A stretch of 64,000 nucleotides of DNA from Magicicada septendecula (Eukaryota; Arthropoda; Insecta; Hemiptera; Cicadidae), in assembly GCA_034769895.1 (NCBI GenBank), contig CM068367.1, positions 1,316,603,046 through 1,316,667,045 of the forward strand. Reading direction: 5' to 3'. The notes under the pieces were generated by a model. The model was given only the letters and a program-made list of their open reading frames with translations, searched no databases and was not told the origin of the DNA. This document shows, piece by piece, positions 20,971-32,550 of this stretch; position 1 is the stretch's first letter; the number at the start of each line of letters is the position of its first letter. The position numbers and the translations under genes were made by a program.

Positions 20971-21513
20971 TATAGCAGACCTGTGGGACAGGTGAATGAT
21001 TGTCTAACACAAACAATACCAGTTGTAAGCAAGGGGGGGGGGTTAGTCACAGCTAATTACAACAGGAAACAGTGTCTTCCGAAAATGTTCCTCGTACTGA
21101 AAACAAAATTTTTTGTTCCTCGAACTGGGGAGCATTTGTTGGGGGGAAAGAAACCATTTGAACGGAAAGCATTCGCTCAGCAGTAACCAGATTGCAGGAG
21201 CCATTCGCCCTATGGTGGCAACCCATAGCTACGGACGACTCCCCTCCGGGCAGTCGAACCTATCGACCACACCAGCGCTTCTCTTAAGCTCCTGCCTGCG
21301 ATGTTTTAAGGGAGACGCGCCTCTGCCCTACCGACTGGCTGCAGCAATACCTTGGATCATCTGCCCCACGTCATACACGCCTATCGTGTATTCGTGGACC
21401 ACTCCTTAAGACTCTGTGCCGAGGGAACGACCGAGCTGCACTGTATGAAACTGACGTTCATCGGGCTCCGGCCTGGACAAAGCACACAAACCAGGGCGCA
21501 AGACGCCTCGTGC

Positions 21514-21545
21514 ATCTTCTGTCTGCCTACTGACAGACAGAAGAT
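21514..21545. other. Perfect 12-bp inverted repeat with 8-nt loop
   Basis: ATCTTCTGTCTG (21514-21525) pairs with CAGACAGAAGAT (21534-21545). It lies in a GC-rich patch (21190-21540) with no recognised gene. The role is unknown. Confidence 0.6.
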
Positions 21546-21599
21546 GTTAGCAATGACGATGACGATCAGAAATATACACATCCGTATTTGTACATGATT

Positions 21600-22604
21600 T
21601 CTTTAGCATGTAAATAACGATGTTCGAATACAATATGAGTAGTAGCTCCGCTTGATTACCAGTAAACAAGTAAAACTTGGTCTCATAACGTTCTTTGCTA
21701 CAAAATTTCATGTCCGTGCGTGTGACTGGTGGCCGTATATGTATCAAGTTCACTCCCTTTCTCTGAGAGTACAGACAAATCTGTCGGTTCCCGCCGTGTC
21801 ACACACCACATTCCAAATACAATACACTCTCCATTAAGTTTAAATTACAACTTACTCAAATATATGTTTTTCCTGTTATATTCGCATCCTGTTTCGTCTT
21901 CATATAACTTTCCCTTACTGACCCAGAAGCTATGTGATCGAAAATTACATCACTTCATTTTGGTAAATAAATAAAAAGAGCAAAATAATATTCATTCTAG
22001 CAAAAACAAGCAACCTACTCTGATAATATAATTACTGTCGAGTCGAATCTTTATTCGCAGTGTACCTTTCCGAATGTAGAGGTTCCCTTCCAACCAATGA
22101 GGCGACGTGTGGGTCTTCGTCCCGCTTTTGGAATCATATACTAGACAATAGACAGTGGAATCACGATTTTTGACCAAACAGAACAGCTAATGTGTTTTAA
22201 AAACTGTACAAAATTAATCGTAACTAACAGTAACAAGAATAAAGACGTCGCAAAATTATTACAGTTGAAACATATGTACGTACTTCAAAAATTATTAATT
22301 TACTCCAGCTTCCTACACGCACAAGCGACGGCTGCGTACGAGGACTGGTTGTGTGTGTGTTTTTTTAACTTAAAGAGACGTTTCTTGGCAACTATTAATA
22401 GTTGGTCTGAAAGTGCGGGCTGCTGGATTAGTTGTTAGCATTGACGCAAAGGACCTTGATGTCGAGTTCGCACGCGTTCGTTACGTCGATTGTTCGTATA
22501 CTCACTGGAGAGAGGAGAGACGGTAGCAATGGTCAAAACCCAGAGGAGTGTATGTAGTAACGGTATAAGGGATCATGGGTAACAAGGTTTTACTACATTG
22601 GGTA
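21600..22604. other. Non-coding stretch
   Basis: No gene or element recognised on either strand. Confidence 0.5.
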
Positions 22605-22612
22605 CCGCCACC

Positions 22613-24330
22613 CACTGGCGCACCCACGGAGGGTGCTTTGGGTGCTGCAGCACCCCCCAGAACGGGAGAAAAATATTAACAAAATATCAAAAAATTATTG
22701 TATGTGCTGTTTAAATGTATAAAAAAAAAAACTGGTGTGTAGCAAACTACACGCGGTGGAAATGAAACTTCTATGTAGCATACAATATTTTTGTGTGCAA
22801 GGTTGGCAATGTCTAAAAAGCATCCCAAAACTCTTTACGTTCATTGCGCTGCTCACTGTCTTAATTTGGCTATTTCAAACTCTACTGAAGTCTCTGCCAT
22901 CAGAAATTGCTTTGGCACAATACAAAAAATTTGGGATTTCTTTAATACACCAAAAAGACAAGCTGTCTTACGTGAAAAAATATCAGAAATGATTCCTGAA
23001 TCAAACAAGTTAAAGTTAAAGAAAATTTGTCCAACCAGGTGGGTCGAAAGACACGAATCTGTTATGGTAATGGTCGAGTTGCTTCATGCTGTTATTGCAG
23101 CTCTAGAGAAGATTCGGGAATGGGAAGACAAAGATGCATCTTCCGGCGCACTTTTGCTTTCTCTTGCTTTGGACCAGCCTGACTTCATTGTTGAACTGTT
23201 ATCGGCAGAAAAACTGATGAGCTATACCTTAAAACTGAGTAGAACTCTGCAATCAGATGATTATGACCTAGCGGGGGCTATTTCGTATGCAGAAAGTATT
23301 ATATCCTCATTGTCAAAAATCAGACAGAATGCGAGTCAGGAGTTCGCTTCTATTCTTGAACGGTGTAAGAAAACCGCTTCAATATTTGGTATTGGTTTAG
23401 AGACATCTGTCCCGAGAATAGTAAAGGGACGCCAATATCACAGAGCAAATGTGCCAGCTGAAACACCTGAAGAATACTACCGCCGTGCAGTTTTCTTGCC
23501 TTGGCTTGATAGCCTACTAAACAATCTCAGTGACAGATTCACAAAACACAAAGACGTTTTGGCAAACTTCAAGCGTCTCCTTCCTAACAGGGACAGTCAC
23601 GTAAGCAAAGAAAAAAAGGAACAGTTTTTAAAACTTGTCGATATGTACAAAGATGATTTGGAATGTGAAAGCACAAACGTTTTATCGGCTGAGTTTCAGC
23701 TGTGGCATGAGAAGTTTCATTCTGTGGAAAGTGTCCGTTTGGTTTCTGAGTCCAAAAATAATAAAAGAACTATGTCTAACACTGCAATTATCGCTCTAAA
23801 TGAGTGTGACAAACGCTTTTTCCCTAATGTGCATATTCTTTTGAAACTTCTTTGCACATTACCAATTTCTACTAGCACGCCTGAACGTACCTTCTCAACT
23901 CTAAAACGGTTAAGAAATACGATGAGTGAAACAAGATTAAATGGACTAGCCAATTTGAACATTCATAGAGAAATACATGTAGACCCCGAAGAAGTTATTG
24001 ATGTGTTGGTAAAAAAAGGACCAAGAAAACTCAATTTTGTTTTGTAATCCTAATTAAAAGTATGTATTTTAAGTCTGAGAAAGTAATGATTCTATCTCAG
24101 CTGTGTAACTTTATTTCGATTTAATATAATTTCTAGTATGTATTACAGTTATTTTATTTAAACTAGCCTGACAATGTAAGTGCATTTCTTTTAAATCTTT
24201 ATAGAATAGGCTAACATTTTACTCATAATATTTTTAAAAGTAAAAGAGGTTCTCTAAAAATCTAAAGCTCAGGAAACCGGGAGTTTCCCTTAAAAGCACC
24301 CCCCAGAATTAATTTCTGGGTGCGCCTGTG
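22613..24330 (+). mobile_element. Internally deleted hAT transposon with perfect 8-bp target duplication
   Basis: The ends are CACTGGCGCACCCA (22613-22626) and, reverse-complemented, CACAGGCGCACCCA (24317-24330), identical at 13 of 14 positions. The flanks are identical 8-mers CCGCCACC (22605-22612 and 24331-24338), the diagnostic hAT target size. The second terminal motif, GGTGCT near the C-rich run CACCCCCC, is also present on both sides. The 1718-bp body keeps the C-terminal two thirds of a transposase gene and lacks the 5' part, so the copy is not autonomous. Confidence 0.92.
22779..24047 (+). pseudogene. hAT transposase, N-terminally truncated (ZMYM/DUF4371-like type)
   Basis: About 420 codons are open with no internal stop. 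The frame is blocked upstream by TAG at 22776-22778, so the N-terminal zinc finger and the first catalytic aspartate are missing. Visible landmarks are LYVHCAAHCLNLAIS (the C-X2-H motif of hAT transposases), CPTRWVERHESV, and the C-terminal dimerisation segment LPISTSTPERTFSTLKRLRN followed by ETRLNGLANLNIHR. Full-length relatives are usually 600-800 residues. Related domesticated proteins exist in animals, but the terminal repeats and target duplication around this copy show it is a transposon. The long open frame suggests a recent deletion or a young source. It could still bind or dimerise with full-length transposase, which is inference. Confidence 0.9.
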
Positions 24331-24507
24331 CCGCCACCTAAATGGCATCTTGTCTGATAGCTTTGGAAAATGGGGGAAAAGCTCGCTATAGTCCCTGTCC
24401 TTAACTCTCGCCTCCACCATGTTACAGGTTGAAAAGAGAAAGTGAAGACTCGAGTTAGACAAAAGTCACTGACACCTGCGCTCGGGCCCCGTGGTCTCAT
24501 CCCCACG

Positions 24508-24511
<4 letters not shown>

Positions 24512-24586
<75 letters not shown>
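24512..24586. repeat. (CA)n microsatellite
   Basis: About 37 CA units. Confidence 0.95.
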
Positions 24587-24587
<1 letters not shown>

Positions 24588-25469
24588 AGATGAGTACCTA
24601 TTTTACCCCCACACAAGCGACAATTTACTTAACCAGAAAACATAAAACATAACAAAAACACTGTAATGAATATTTGTTGCTGTGTGTCTATGGAAATGAT
24701 AAAAATGTTCCTTACAACTTCGTTATCGAAAATATTATTGCTTGGTTTAGAACTGAATTTAATACGTAGTTAGAATAAGAACGCTTCTTCATTTTACAAT
24801 AAGTATTTATTGAACGTAACAGAGTCAGATACATAAATTTCACACGAATTTACTCAATCATAAAATCATAAACTGATACGAACATAATCAGTAGCCCGAT
24901 CGTGATAAGAGTATCAGGAACACTCTAAATTTCTGTGTGTCAGCGCGCGCGCGCGCGCGCGCGTTTAACGCTTGGCAGAAGCTTTACGTAATACTTTGTA
25001 GTGACAAACAATGTGTATACGGTACGTTCACATAGGCGATGTTATTCGAAGTTTGCATGAAGGTCAAATGAATTTTTTGCCGCTAAGAAGTTTACAAAAA
25101 TAAATTTATGAAGTTTTTTTACTACTTCTGTATCACGTTCGATTGGTTTAAACGTACGGCGTGCGGCGAAAACGTGTAAATAATTACAATTCCCAGAATC
25201 TGGACGTTTATTACACACATTTTCCTTTGTACAGCGTACTTTCTCGTATTGTGTCTTTCCCTGCTGGTTCCATGGTTTCGAAGTAACAAAGAGGACACTG
25301 CATTGAAATTTTCACCGTCGATGTGATAATTATTATGTCAGATTAGGGAAAGGAAGTAGAAACAGTTTTAGACGAAACACATTATGATAAGGGATAATTA
25401 AATGAATAAGTACTTCACTGTCTTTAAGTCACCACTAAGTGGAAGGAAACTCTTAGGGAGGCGATAAAG
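24587..25469. other. AT-rich non-coding stretch with (GC)n tract
   Basis: No gene seen. It contains a pure GC alternation at 24943-24963, unusual in this AT-rich setting. Confidence 0.6.
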
Positions 25470-25590
25470 TACGTTAAGTGCAGGAGCAGAACGGAAGGTC
25501 CAATGAAGACGACTGCTACAGCTGCAATCGAAACGTCTGCATTAATAACAAGAGGACGACGGCCCAACTGCCCATGGGGAACATGTTTGG
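25470..25590 (+). repeat. Hammerhead-like repeat family D, copy 4
   Basis: TGAAGA (25504-25509), C, then a stem GACTGC (25511-25516) and GCAATC (25524-25529) around a 7-nt loop with one mismatch, then GAAACGTC (25530-25537). It is followed by AATAACAAGAGGACGACGGC. The first core position is A instead of C. It is better preserved than copies 2 and 3. Confidence 0.55.
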
Positions 25591-25679
25591 TAAGGTATTC
25601 GCTAGCATTATTATTGTGGAACTTCCCCAGGCATGTGGCATGTACAGTACATGGTAATCCTTACCAAACCATCATCATC

Positions 25680-25925
25680 GTTGGTGCTACAACTCATTGC
25701 CGAGTCTTGGCCTCTTCCAGAAGCCTTCTCTCCGACGGTGCCGATCTGACGCGATGGCTCTCCAGTCCCTCAGTCCAAACAGTTTAAAATCATTCCTCAC
25801 ATCGTCGATCCATCGCATCTTTGTGCTGTCCATCTGTCTTCTTCCATTCAGCTGCAATCGTCAAGACTTTCCTTGGTATTTCATGCTCCGCCATGCTCAT
25901 TAAATGTCCGGCCCACCTCAACCTT
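25680..25925 (-). pseudogene. LINE 3'-terminal fragment
   Basis: The minus strand reads LRWAGHLMSMAEHEIPRKVL, then DGQHKDAMDR, and in another frame VWTEGLESHRVRSAPSERRL. This is the post-RT C-terminus of a non-LTR element. The 3' end has a GATGATGATGG tail at about 25672-25680. A stop and a frameshift near 25790 make it inactive. Confidence 0.7.
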
Positions 25926-26504
25926 AGTAATAAAATATATTTTATCATGCCTACTTCCCTAAATAGTGCGTGTGATGCTTGATTATAGGCTTACTAAGTC
26001 ATCTCCGAATTTTAATTGTTAATAACTAGACAGAGAACCTAATAAACAAAGATAAGAGAATGCGAAATAACAATTTTCAGAGTGGCACAAATACGCTACA
26101 ATTTCTAATTTAATTTTGATACGTTGATATTGTATTCTCCATGACCTTAGAAACACTATAAAGCCTAATTCAGCTTCTATAACGTAGCATGTTTCAAGGT
26201 ATGCGTTATGGACAAAGGTGATTATGCTTAACAGCCGAACTTTTTAACGTCATGAGGCATGTAACTTAATAGAAATATTCCTTTTAATAACTCGTTTCAC
26301 ATTTCATTTATCATTTTTATGTTCGTCCATAAACTGAGATATTATCAGTTAAAAAAGAGATAACTGAAATTCTTACCAAAAGCACATATATGAATTTGAT
26401 AGAGAAAAATAAGCAGTCAAAAACGAAACAGACGCCAAAGTTACCCGGAGAATATCAGCCTTTGTGCCGATATGACGTTGTTTCTATTGGATATGTAGAA
26501 GATC

Positions 26505-27750
26505 CTATTGTTCTTGTGAAGGAAAATAATCCATTAAGGACTTAACTGCCAAAATTTCGTCTATCGACTCATTTCTAATACGATCTTTCCTCGTTTTTCC
26601 TGCAAATCTCATCTCTTCTGATATTATTCTACTAGCGTGTTTGTCAAGGACAGTCCAATTACATATACTATTCTTGGTACGTATAGACATTTAAATATCT
26701 AGTTCTGCTTTCTTTCCTAATTTCCCCGTTTCCTATAAGTGTGTTGTTTGTTGTAAAATATATAGGGTTTACTTTCTTCAAATGATTTGATATTTCCTTA
26801 TCTATTCTCTCATTCCTATCAAAAATGACACCCAAGTATTCATATTCCTTGACTTGGCCCAACTGTTCACCGTCACGTGTAATTCTCAAGGACTGTTCTC
26901 TTTTCCTTCCAACATACATAATTTTACTCTTCTTGATATTCAGTTCCAAGCCTTTTCTTGCTCTTTATCCCTTGAGTCTTGAATGAGCACTATATCGTGT
27001 GCATATAGCAATGCCTGGGCCAATGTCGGTCTTAGCCTCTATTCGTACATTGTACATTGTGGCTCTACGTGTTCGTCTCTTGCATATTTTGTGTATTTCA
27101 TCCATACAGAATACAAATAGTGTACAGGACTGAAGCTGTCACCTTGTTTGATGACCTTCTTTATTTCAAAAATACACCGACTTCTCCCCCATTCAGTCTC
27201 AGAATTTCTGTTTTGCTGGTAAAGTATTCAATATTTCCTTTCTAGGGACTGAATCAAAACCTGCCCTCAATTGCATCAATGCCAGAAAAAAGTGGAGACT
27301 TCTGACTAGATTTTCTCTATGATCATTCTGAGCATGAAAATGTGATCATGCGCCTGCCTCCCCGGTCGAAAGGCTGCTTGTTCTTCTTCAGTAAGGTGTT
27401 CTACCACGTCCTCAACCTTTGATCCTTCGATCACACTGGTTGCCGCCCGTTTTATGTATAGGGCTTATGATGTTATGTTCCCACTCAGCAGGCATTTTGT
27501 TAATTTTCCAAACCATTCCCCAGCCTTGTTAATGCTCTTGCTAATGGCTCTCTTCCAATTTTTTTAAATTCCGGCATAACTTCGTCAATGCCTGCCGCCT
27601 TTCCCAATTTTATATTATCTATTGCTGCCTCCAACTCACCATATTCTACGTCCCACAAACTTCCTGATTCATTTCGTCATCTCGACTGTTCACTGTCTCT
27701 TGTTACCTCTCGTTTCCCCTGATGAATGTCTCTGCTGCAAACTTTGCAAG
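26505..27750 (-). pseudogene. LINE reverse-transcriptase relic
   Basis: Reading the minus strand from right to left: GIDEVMPEFKKIGRE (about 27570) is an RT fingers segment. ALLYAHDIVLIQ (about 26975-27010) is where the catalytic YADD should be, here changed to YAHD. Next come MELNIKKSKIMYVGRKREQS and EYEYLGVIFDRNERIDKEIS, then ISEEMRFAGKTRKDRIRNES. The order matches a LINE RT and post-RT region of about 1.2 kb. Multiple stops and frameshifts plus the loss of a catalytic aspartate show it is dead. Confidence 0.78.
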
Positions 27751-28094
27751 GGACTCAAAGTACAATAACAATAATTAAAATCGTCAAGTTTAATAGCCGC
27801 AGTTAAAAATACATAAACACTTAATATACTTCACACTAACCACAACGCACTACTATAGCGATATAAAACACTTCATAGCTCGCTAGTGACCAATGATGAA
27901 TGAAAGAATCTCGGTATCGTATAAATTCGCTCGATTCTTCTTCGGCCTTCCACGGTTGTCTAGGATGTCGTAGGCACAGAATTGTTATTTGGCGAATCAT
28001 CGCGTTCTATTGCACAGTCAATCAACAACACATCAACGTTACCAGTTACTCTAGTTCACTTTCAGCTTCATCATGATCATATCATTGGATATTA

Positions 28095-28857
28095 CAGTGG
28101 CGGCTGGTGGTTGCAGTTGGGTTGGATGGAATTACTGCACAAGGAAAGCAAAATACTGCAATTGTAGTGTCACACCCACATAACCACGAATATTTATTGT
28201 ATATATCTTTTTTAAATTTACGATTAAATATTCTGTTACCTGATTTTTACACTTTGATTAAAATTTGAAAGGTCTTGTGTAGGCCTACCTACTCTCTTAA
28301 TTTCAAATTTTTTCTTAAATCGGACGTAAACTGAATGGCGTTTTCGTTAAGTTTTCGACAGAATTCATTGCGTCCTACCAGTTGAATATAATAAATATCT
28401 TACGTTATGACACCTTAATCCTTTATATGTATTATTATTTACATTTAGCGATGAATTGGACTCACTAACAACGAACTTCACAAAACTTCGAACTTACCAA
28501 CAAACACAGACTGGTGGCGCCGTGACGTACAAGCGGGGTTTGCAGTCCCTAATCACACCAAGCGAAGCTATATCGTTGTAATAGGGACACCCGAGTCCAG
28601 CCAGCCTGACCACTACTCCATTTTGTATTTCCCCATATATACAAAGCGCGTCACAGTTGGTGCACACACCGCGGCAAGAGCATGTACGGTTTTAGTATTC
28701 CTCTCCGCTTTTCAATCGGCAAATTATTAATTATGATGATTTAGCTTGAAAACACTATTATTAGTTATTGTTTTATTCATAATTATATAATTTAAAATAC
28801 AATTCGGGATTTAATGGGGGTTGTACAACCGTGCAACCTAAGCACTAGCCACCACTG
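28095..28857. mobile_element. Short hAT-type element with perfect 8-bp target duplication
   Basis: The left end is CAGTGGCGGCTGGTG and the right end, reverse-complemented, is CAGTGGTGGCTAGTG. The flanks GGATATTA are identical at 28087-28094 and 28858-28865. The 763-bp body has no transposase frame. It is therefore a non-autonomous element mobilised in trans. Confidence 0.88.
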
Positions 28858-28865
28858 GGATATTA

Positions 28866-30570
28866 CACTTTCTGCATTCCGATACGATTTTTCTCATACG
28901 GCAATGGACTGCGGTCATCGTTTCCTATGTCTCTTAGAAAGACGGGAGAGGGAGACAGACAGACACAGAGCAGTGGAAATTCCTGACGCAATGGGTAGGG
29001 CAACCATAGACAATTATAAGCACACGTACATAAAATTCCAGTGGAAGAAAATAACTGAAAAATATTCAGGTACGCACTTGTTGGTGTCGCTGTGAGAAAA
29101 ATATTCATCAAGTGTAATGAGTAAAAGTGGCGTTTAGCAAGCTGTGGAACTTGCACTTCAAAAGCTAACCTCAAACAGCGACAACCAAAACAAAAAGAGA
29201 AAAAATGGTATCATTTTCACCTAGCCGGAACACTGCTACCGCTCCTAGCGGCTTAACGCACTACTAAAGAGTGCTTGCCTTTTGCGTCTGAGAGTGCCAG
29301 GTGTTGTGCGGTTTAGTATTCTACGTAGTTAATAGAAACGATGTGTTCGTAAGTTAGACTGTTATAAGTTTGAGTTTCTAACTGTAGCCTAAAATAAAAA
29401 AAGAAGGCTACATAATGGAAGAGTAGTTATGAAAACCTAAATAAATGTTAAGATATCTGAAATTATGACCAGCTCATAGTTAGTGCACCGAAACATTTTT
29501 TGAAGTGATTGCGTTGGGGGGGGGGGGGGACAGTCAGCTGTTAAAACAGTGCACAGAAATGGAAGCGAACTTATATTACCGATTTTGATCAAATCAAGTC
29601 ATCAGTATAATTTTAACTGGAAGATAGATGACAAATGCACCGCCGGTTTTCAAAAGACAAGAGATAAGAAGGCATGTGAAACAGTTTTTGGTGTCAACAG
29701 TAATGTTGGTTACATAATCATTTATTTACTTTTGCCTGATTTTCTTTGGGCAAACACTGCTTGCGTTGCTTGTTCTGAGGATTCACCTCCGAGACAGAGA
29801 GAGACAGTGACAGAGACAGAGAGAGATAGACAGACAGGCAATCGGACAGACTAAGAATGGTTACGGATTCAGTACATTATACTGTTATTGGTAGGATGGT
29901 ATATGTAGTTTGCTAGAGGACTGTACGTACCTACGTCAATATTAACCACGGACGTAAAATCTGTGAACCGAACATCAAAGTAATTTATTCTAACATTATA
30001 CAATTAATCTGCGCATACAATTTGCATACGCTTACTCTGGTTGATATAACCAGTAACCCAGTTAAATACGGAAGTTTTATTCGTATTGTTACGACGGTCT
30101 ACTCGATCGTCATAGGTACAGTGGAAAACAACAAAATACAAGACACCAATTAAGTCACTAATTACCAGCTTTAATTTCCACAGTTAACAGTTCGTAATTA
30201 ACAACACAGTCTCTACAACAAATCAAATAAAAGTTGTTCACACGCAATAAATGTCCACCAAAATTAAACACAATTGTATTACAATTACCGTCCGATTATA
30301 AAACACAACACTTAACTAATAACCACTTGAACGTGCACAGTAATTTCGCCCGACAATAACTCTCGAACCGCGCTGTCAATATATCCCACTAATACTGAAA
30401 CTCAAGTCCGCTGCCGCCATGTATTTATACCTGCGCTCACAGACCAGAATGTTCCTAATTGCGTCTTAGCGCACACAACTGGGGGTTGCGCGGCCCGCGA
30501 GTAGTGTCCCGAGTACCAGAAAGGACTCCTGCCACTGGGTCTTTTTGAGTTCTTTTTATATGTTTTACTT
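28866..30570. other. Non-coding stretch
   Basis: No gene recognised. It contains a run of 14 G at 29516-29529 and GACA-rich low complexity at 29790-29850. Confidence 0.5.
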
Positions 30571-30574
30571 CCAT

Positions 30575-31240
30575 ATTCCTTAAGGAAATGGAAGTATGGT
30601 GATGGCAAAAAAAATCGTGTTTGAGATTATTGCAGATTCTGATTGTACTACACTCAAACATGAAAAAAAGTCGTTTTTCGAAAAGTGTGTGTGTGTGTGT
30701 GTGTGTGTGTCTGTCTATCTGTGTGTCTGTGTGTCTATAGATTTTTTTTCTATGGCAAGCGATAACAGCCGCAAATTCAAACACAATCAAATAATTTTTT
30801 GCATACAGCCCTGATTTGTAGAGTACTCACGACCTATTGTTTTTGGTGAAGATCGGTTGAGGAAAAGGGGTAGTTTACCGGCAACGGTTTTTTTTATCAA
30901 GGGTAATTTTTTTTTTGGCAAACGATAACAGCCGCAAATTCAAACAGAATCAAAAGATTATTTGTATACAGCCCTAAATTGTAGAGTTCTCAAGACCTAT
31001 TGTTTTTGGTGAAGATCGGTTAAGGGAAAGGGGTAGTTTACCTGCAACGTTTTATGTTTTAACAAGGGTATTTTCTATGGCAAACGATAACACCCGCAAA
31101 TTCAAACAGGATCAAATAATTTTTTGCATACAGCCCTGAATTGTAGAGAATTTTGAATTCGTGCCTTTTGATTTTGGTGAAGATCGGTTAAGGGGAAGGG
31201 GTAGTTTACCAGCAACCTTTTACGTTTTAACAACAGTAAA
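30575..31240 (+). repeat. Dispersed repeat family B with a triplicated terminal unit
   Basis: It opens with a hairpin (ACTTCCAT, centre TTCCTTAAGGAA, ATGGAAGT at about 30572-30596), as in 14024-14345. After a (GT)n tract (30687-30711), a unit of about 165 bp occurs three times: 30741-30906, 30907-31070 and 31071-31235. Each unit has GATAACA(G/C)CCGCAAATTC, GGTGAAGATCGGTT and GGGGTAGTTTACC. Confidence 0.8.
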
Positions 31241-31454
31241 GTACTTGAAAATTCATTTAAACTTTTTCAAACAATGGTAATTGTTAAAAATAAAATAATT
31301 TTGTTGCAAGGCAATAAAATTATAATTTTTTCATTTTAATGTAAATCATGTATCAGAGAAAATATATCGTTCGTGGCAGGCAAGCATATCTCTGTTATGT
31401 AATGTTTACGTTACCATTTTATTATCATGACTACCGCAATAAAAAGGCAGGGAA

Positions 31455-31608
<154 letters not shown>

Positions 31609-32147
31609 TCGCGTTATTTCTGGCCTCGTTCATGTTTATTTTCTTACATTTGCACGCTTTTTAAATGGAAAGTGCCGAAACCCATACCAACATAACGTGT
31701 GCAAGCCGAAAAAGTGTCCAGCGTGGATAGCGATTTGCTTCCTGTGGATCGCTGGGCAGTGTAACTGCACGTGTTTACAGAGGAACGATTCATAGACAGA
31801 CTTTTCGTCTTTAGGGAATGAACCCTCTGCAAGATGCTGAGGGTCCATGAGTGACTTCGGAGCGCTCCTTCTTTTCCGCGTGTTTGTTCTGTGAAACGTA
31901 CACTGTAGATTCGCAGCTTTACTCTAAGCAACGCTCAATAGGAAATGTTGAAAATTTTTGTCCACGGTGTACCCTCATACACACTAAACCTGCTCTGATG
32001 TTTTAATTACGGACATCATAATATTAAAACTTTGGAAACTTGAGCACTACTTAATGGAGATCAATCATTAACTTATATAAGCCATTAATTTTATGCATAT
32101 TTTTTATATATATGTGTACAACGTTATCGGCAACAAAGAAGTAGTTT

Positions 32148-32317
32148 TTGTTAAAATTCCTTCCCGGGATATTTGGCCGTAGTCCAATGTTTTCTACAAA
32201 ACCAGACGTTTCGGCAATGCCATCGACTTCCATCATCAGTGAAAATCGAGTGCGATAACGTGAGGTGGTATACGTTAGTGACCACAGTACTGTGGTTAAG
32301 GCTGAAGCAGTAAGTAG
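32148..32317 (-). mobile_element. 170-bp retro-insertion with 13-bp target duplication
   Basis: AAAGAAGTAGTTT occurs exactly at 32135-32147 and 32318-32330. The related locus 14478-14640 shows the same sequence without the insert. A 13-bp duplication suits target-primed insertion. The insert has no recognised protein domain, though its minus strand is open (…GFVENIGLRPNIPGRNF…). It carries a hammerhead-like motif at 32205-32239. A truncated Penelope-like element or a retrozyme-like RNA are candidate sources. Confidence 0.75.
32205..32239 (-). ncRNA. Hammerhead-ribozyme-like motif
   Basis: The minus strand has an exact CTGATGA, a 20-nt segment, then GAAACGTC, in hammerhead order and with the short palindromic ACGT found in minimal hammerheads of Penelope-like elements and retrozymes. 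The predicted stem II is weak (two G-C pairs) and stem I only about 3 bp, so activity is doubtful. Confidence 0.35.
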
Positions 32318-32550
32318 AAAGAAGTAGTTTCTATGGTAATATTTCATTTCGAAAATGATTTTAAATATAAATCTTAGAATATGGAAGTCATGTATGGTTC
32401 TCCATACCGATATTTTACTTAATTATGGGGGGGTCTGAAGCGATCTGCGATTGGTGGATTATACCACCGGGACTAATAAACGAGGTCGCTTCCAGGACTC
32501 ACCTGGTCGCGGGGTGTATTTACCAAGTCCGGCAATGAGGGAATTGTGGG

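Larger units (their letters stand above)
32100..32380 (+). repeat. Dispersed repeat family C, copy interrupted by an insertion
   Basis: The outer parts match 14478-14640. The match is broken between 32148 and 32317 by the insertion described next. Confidence 0.65.

Noticed and set aside
30572..30596. Hairpin as a Helitron 3' end
   Set aside because: The hairpin is at the start of the repeat, and no CTRR end or AT target could be placed beside it.
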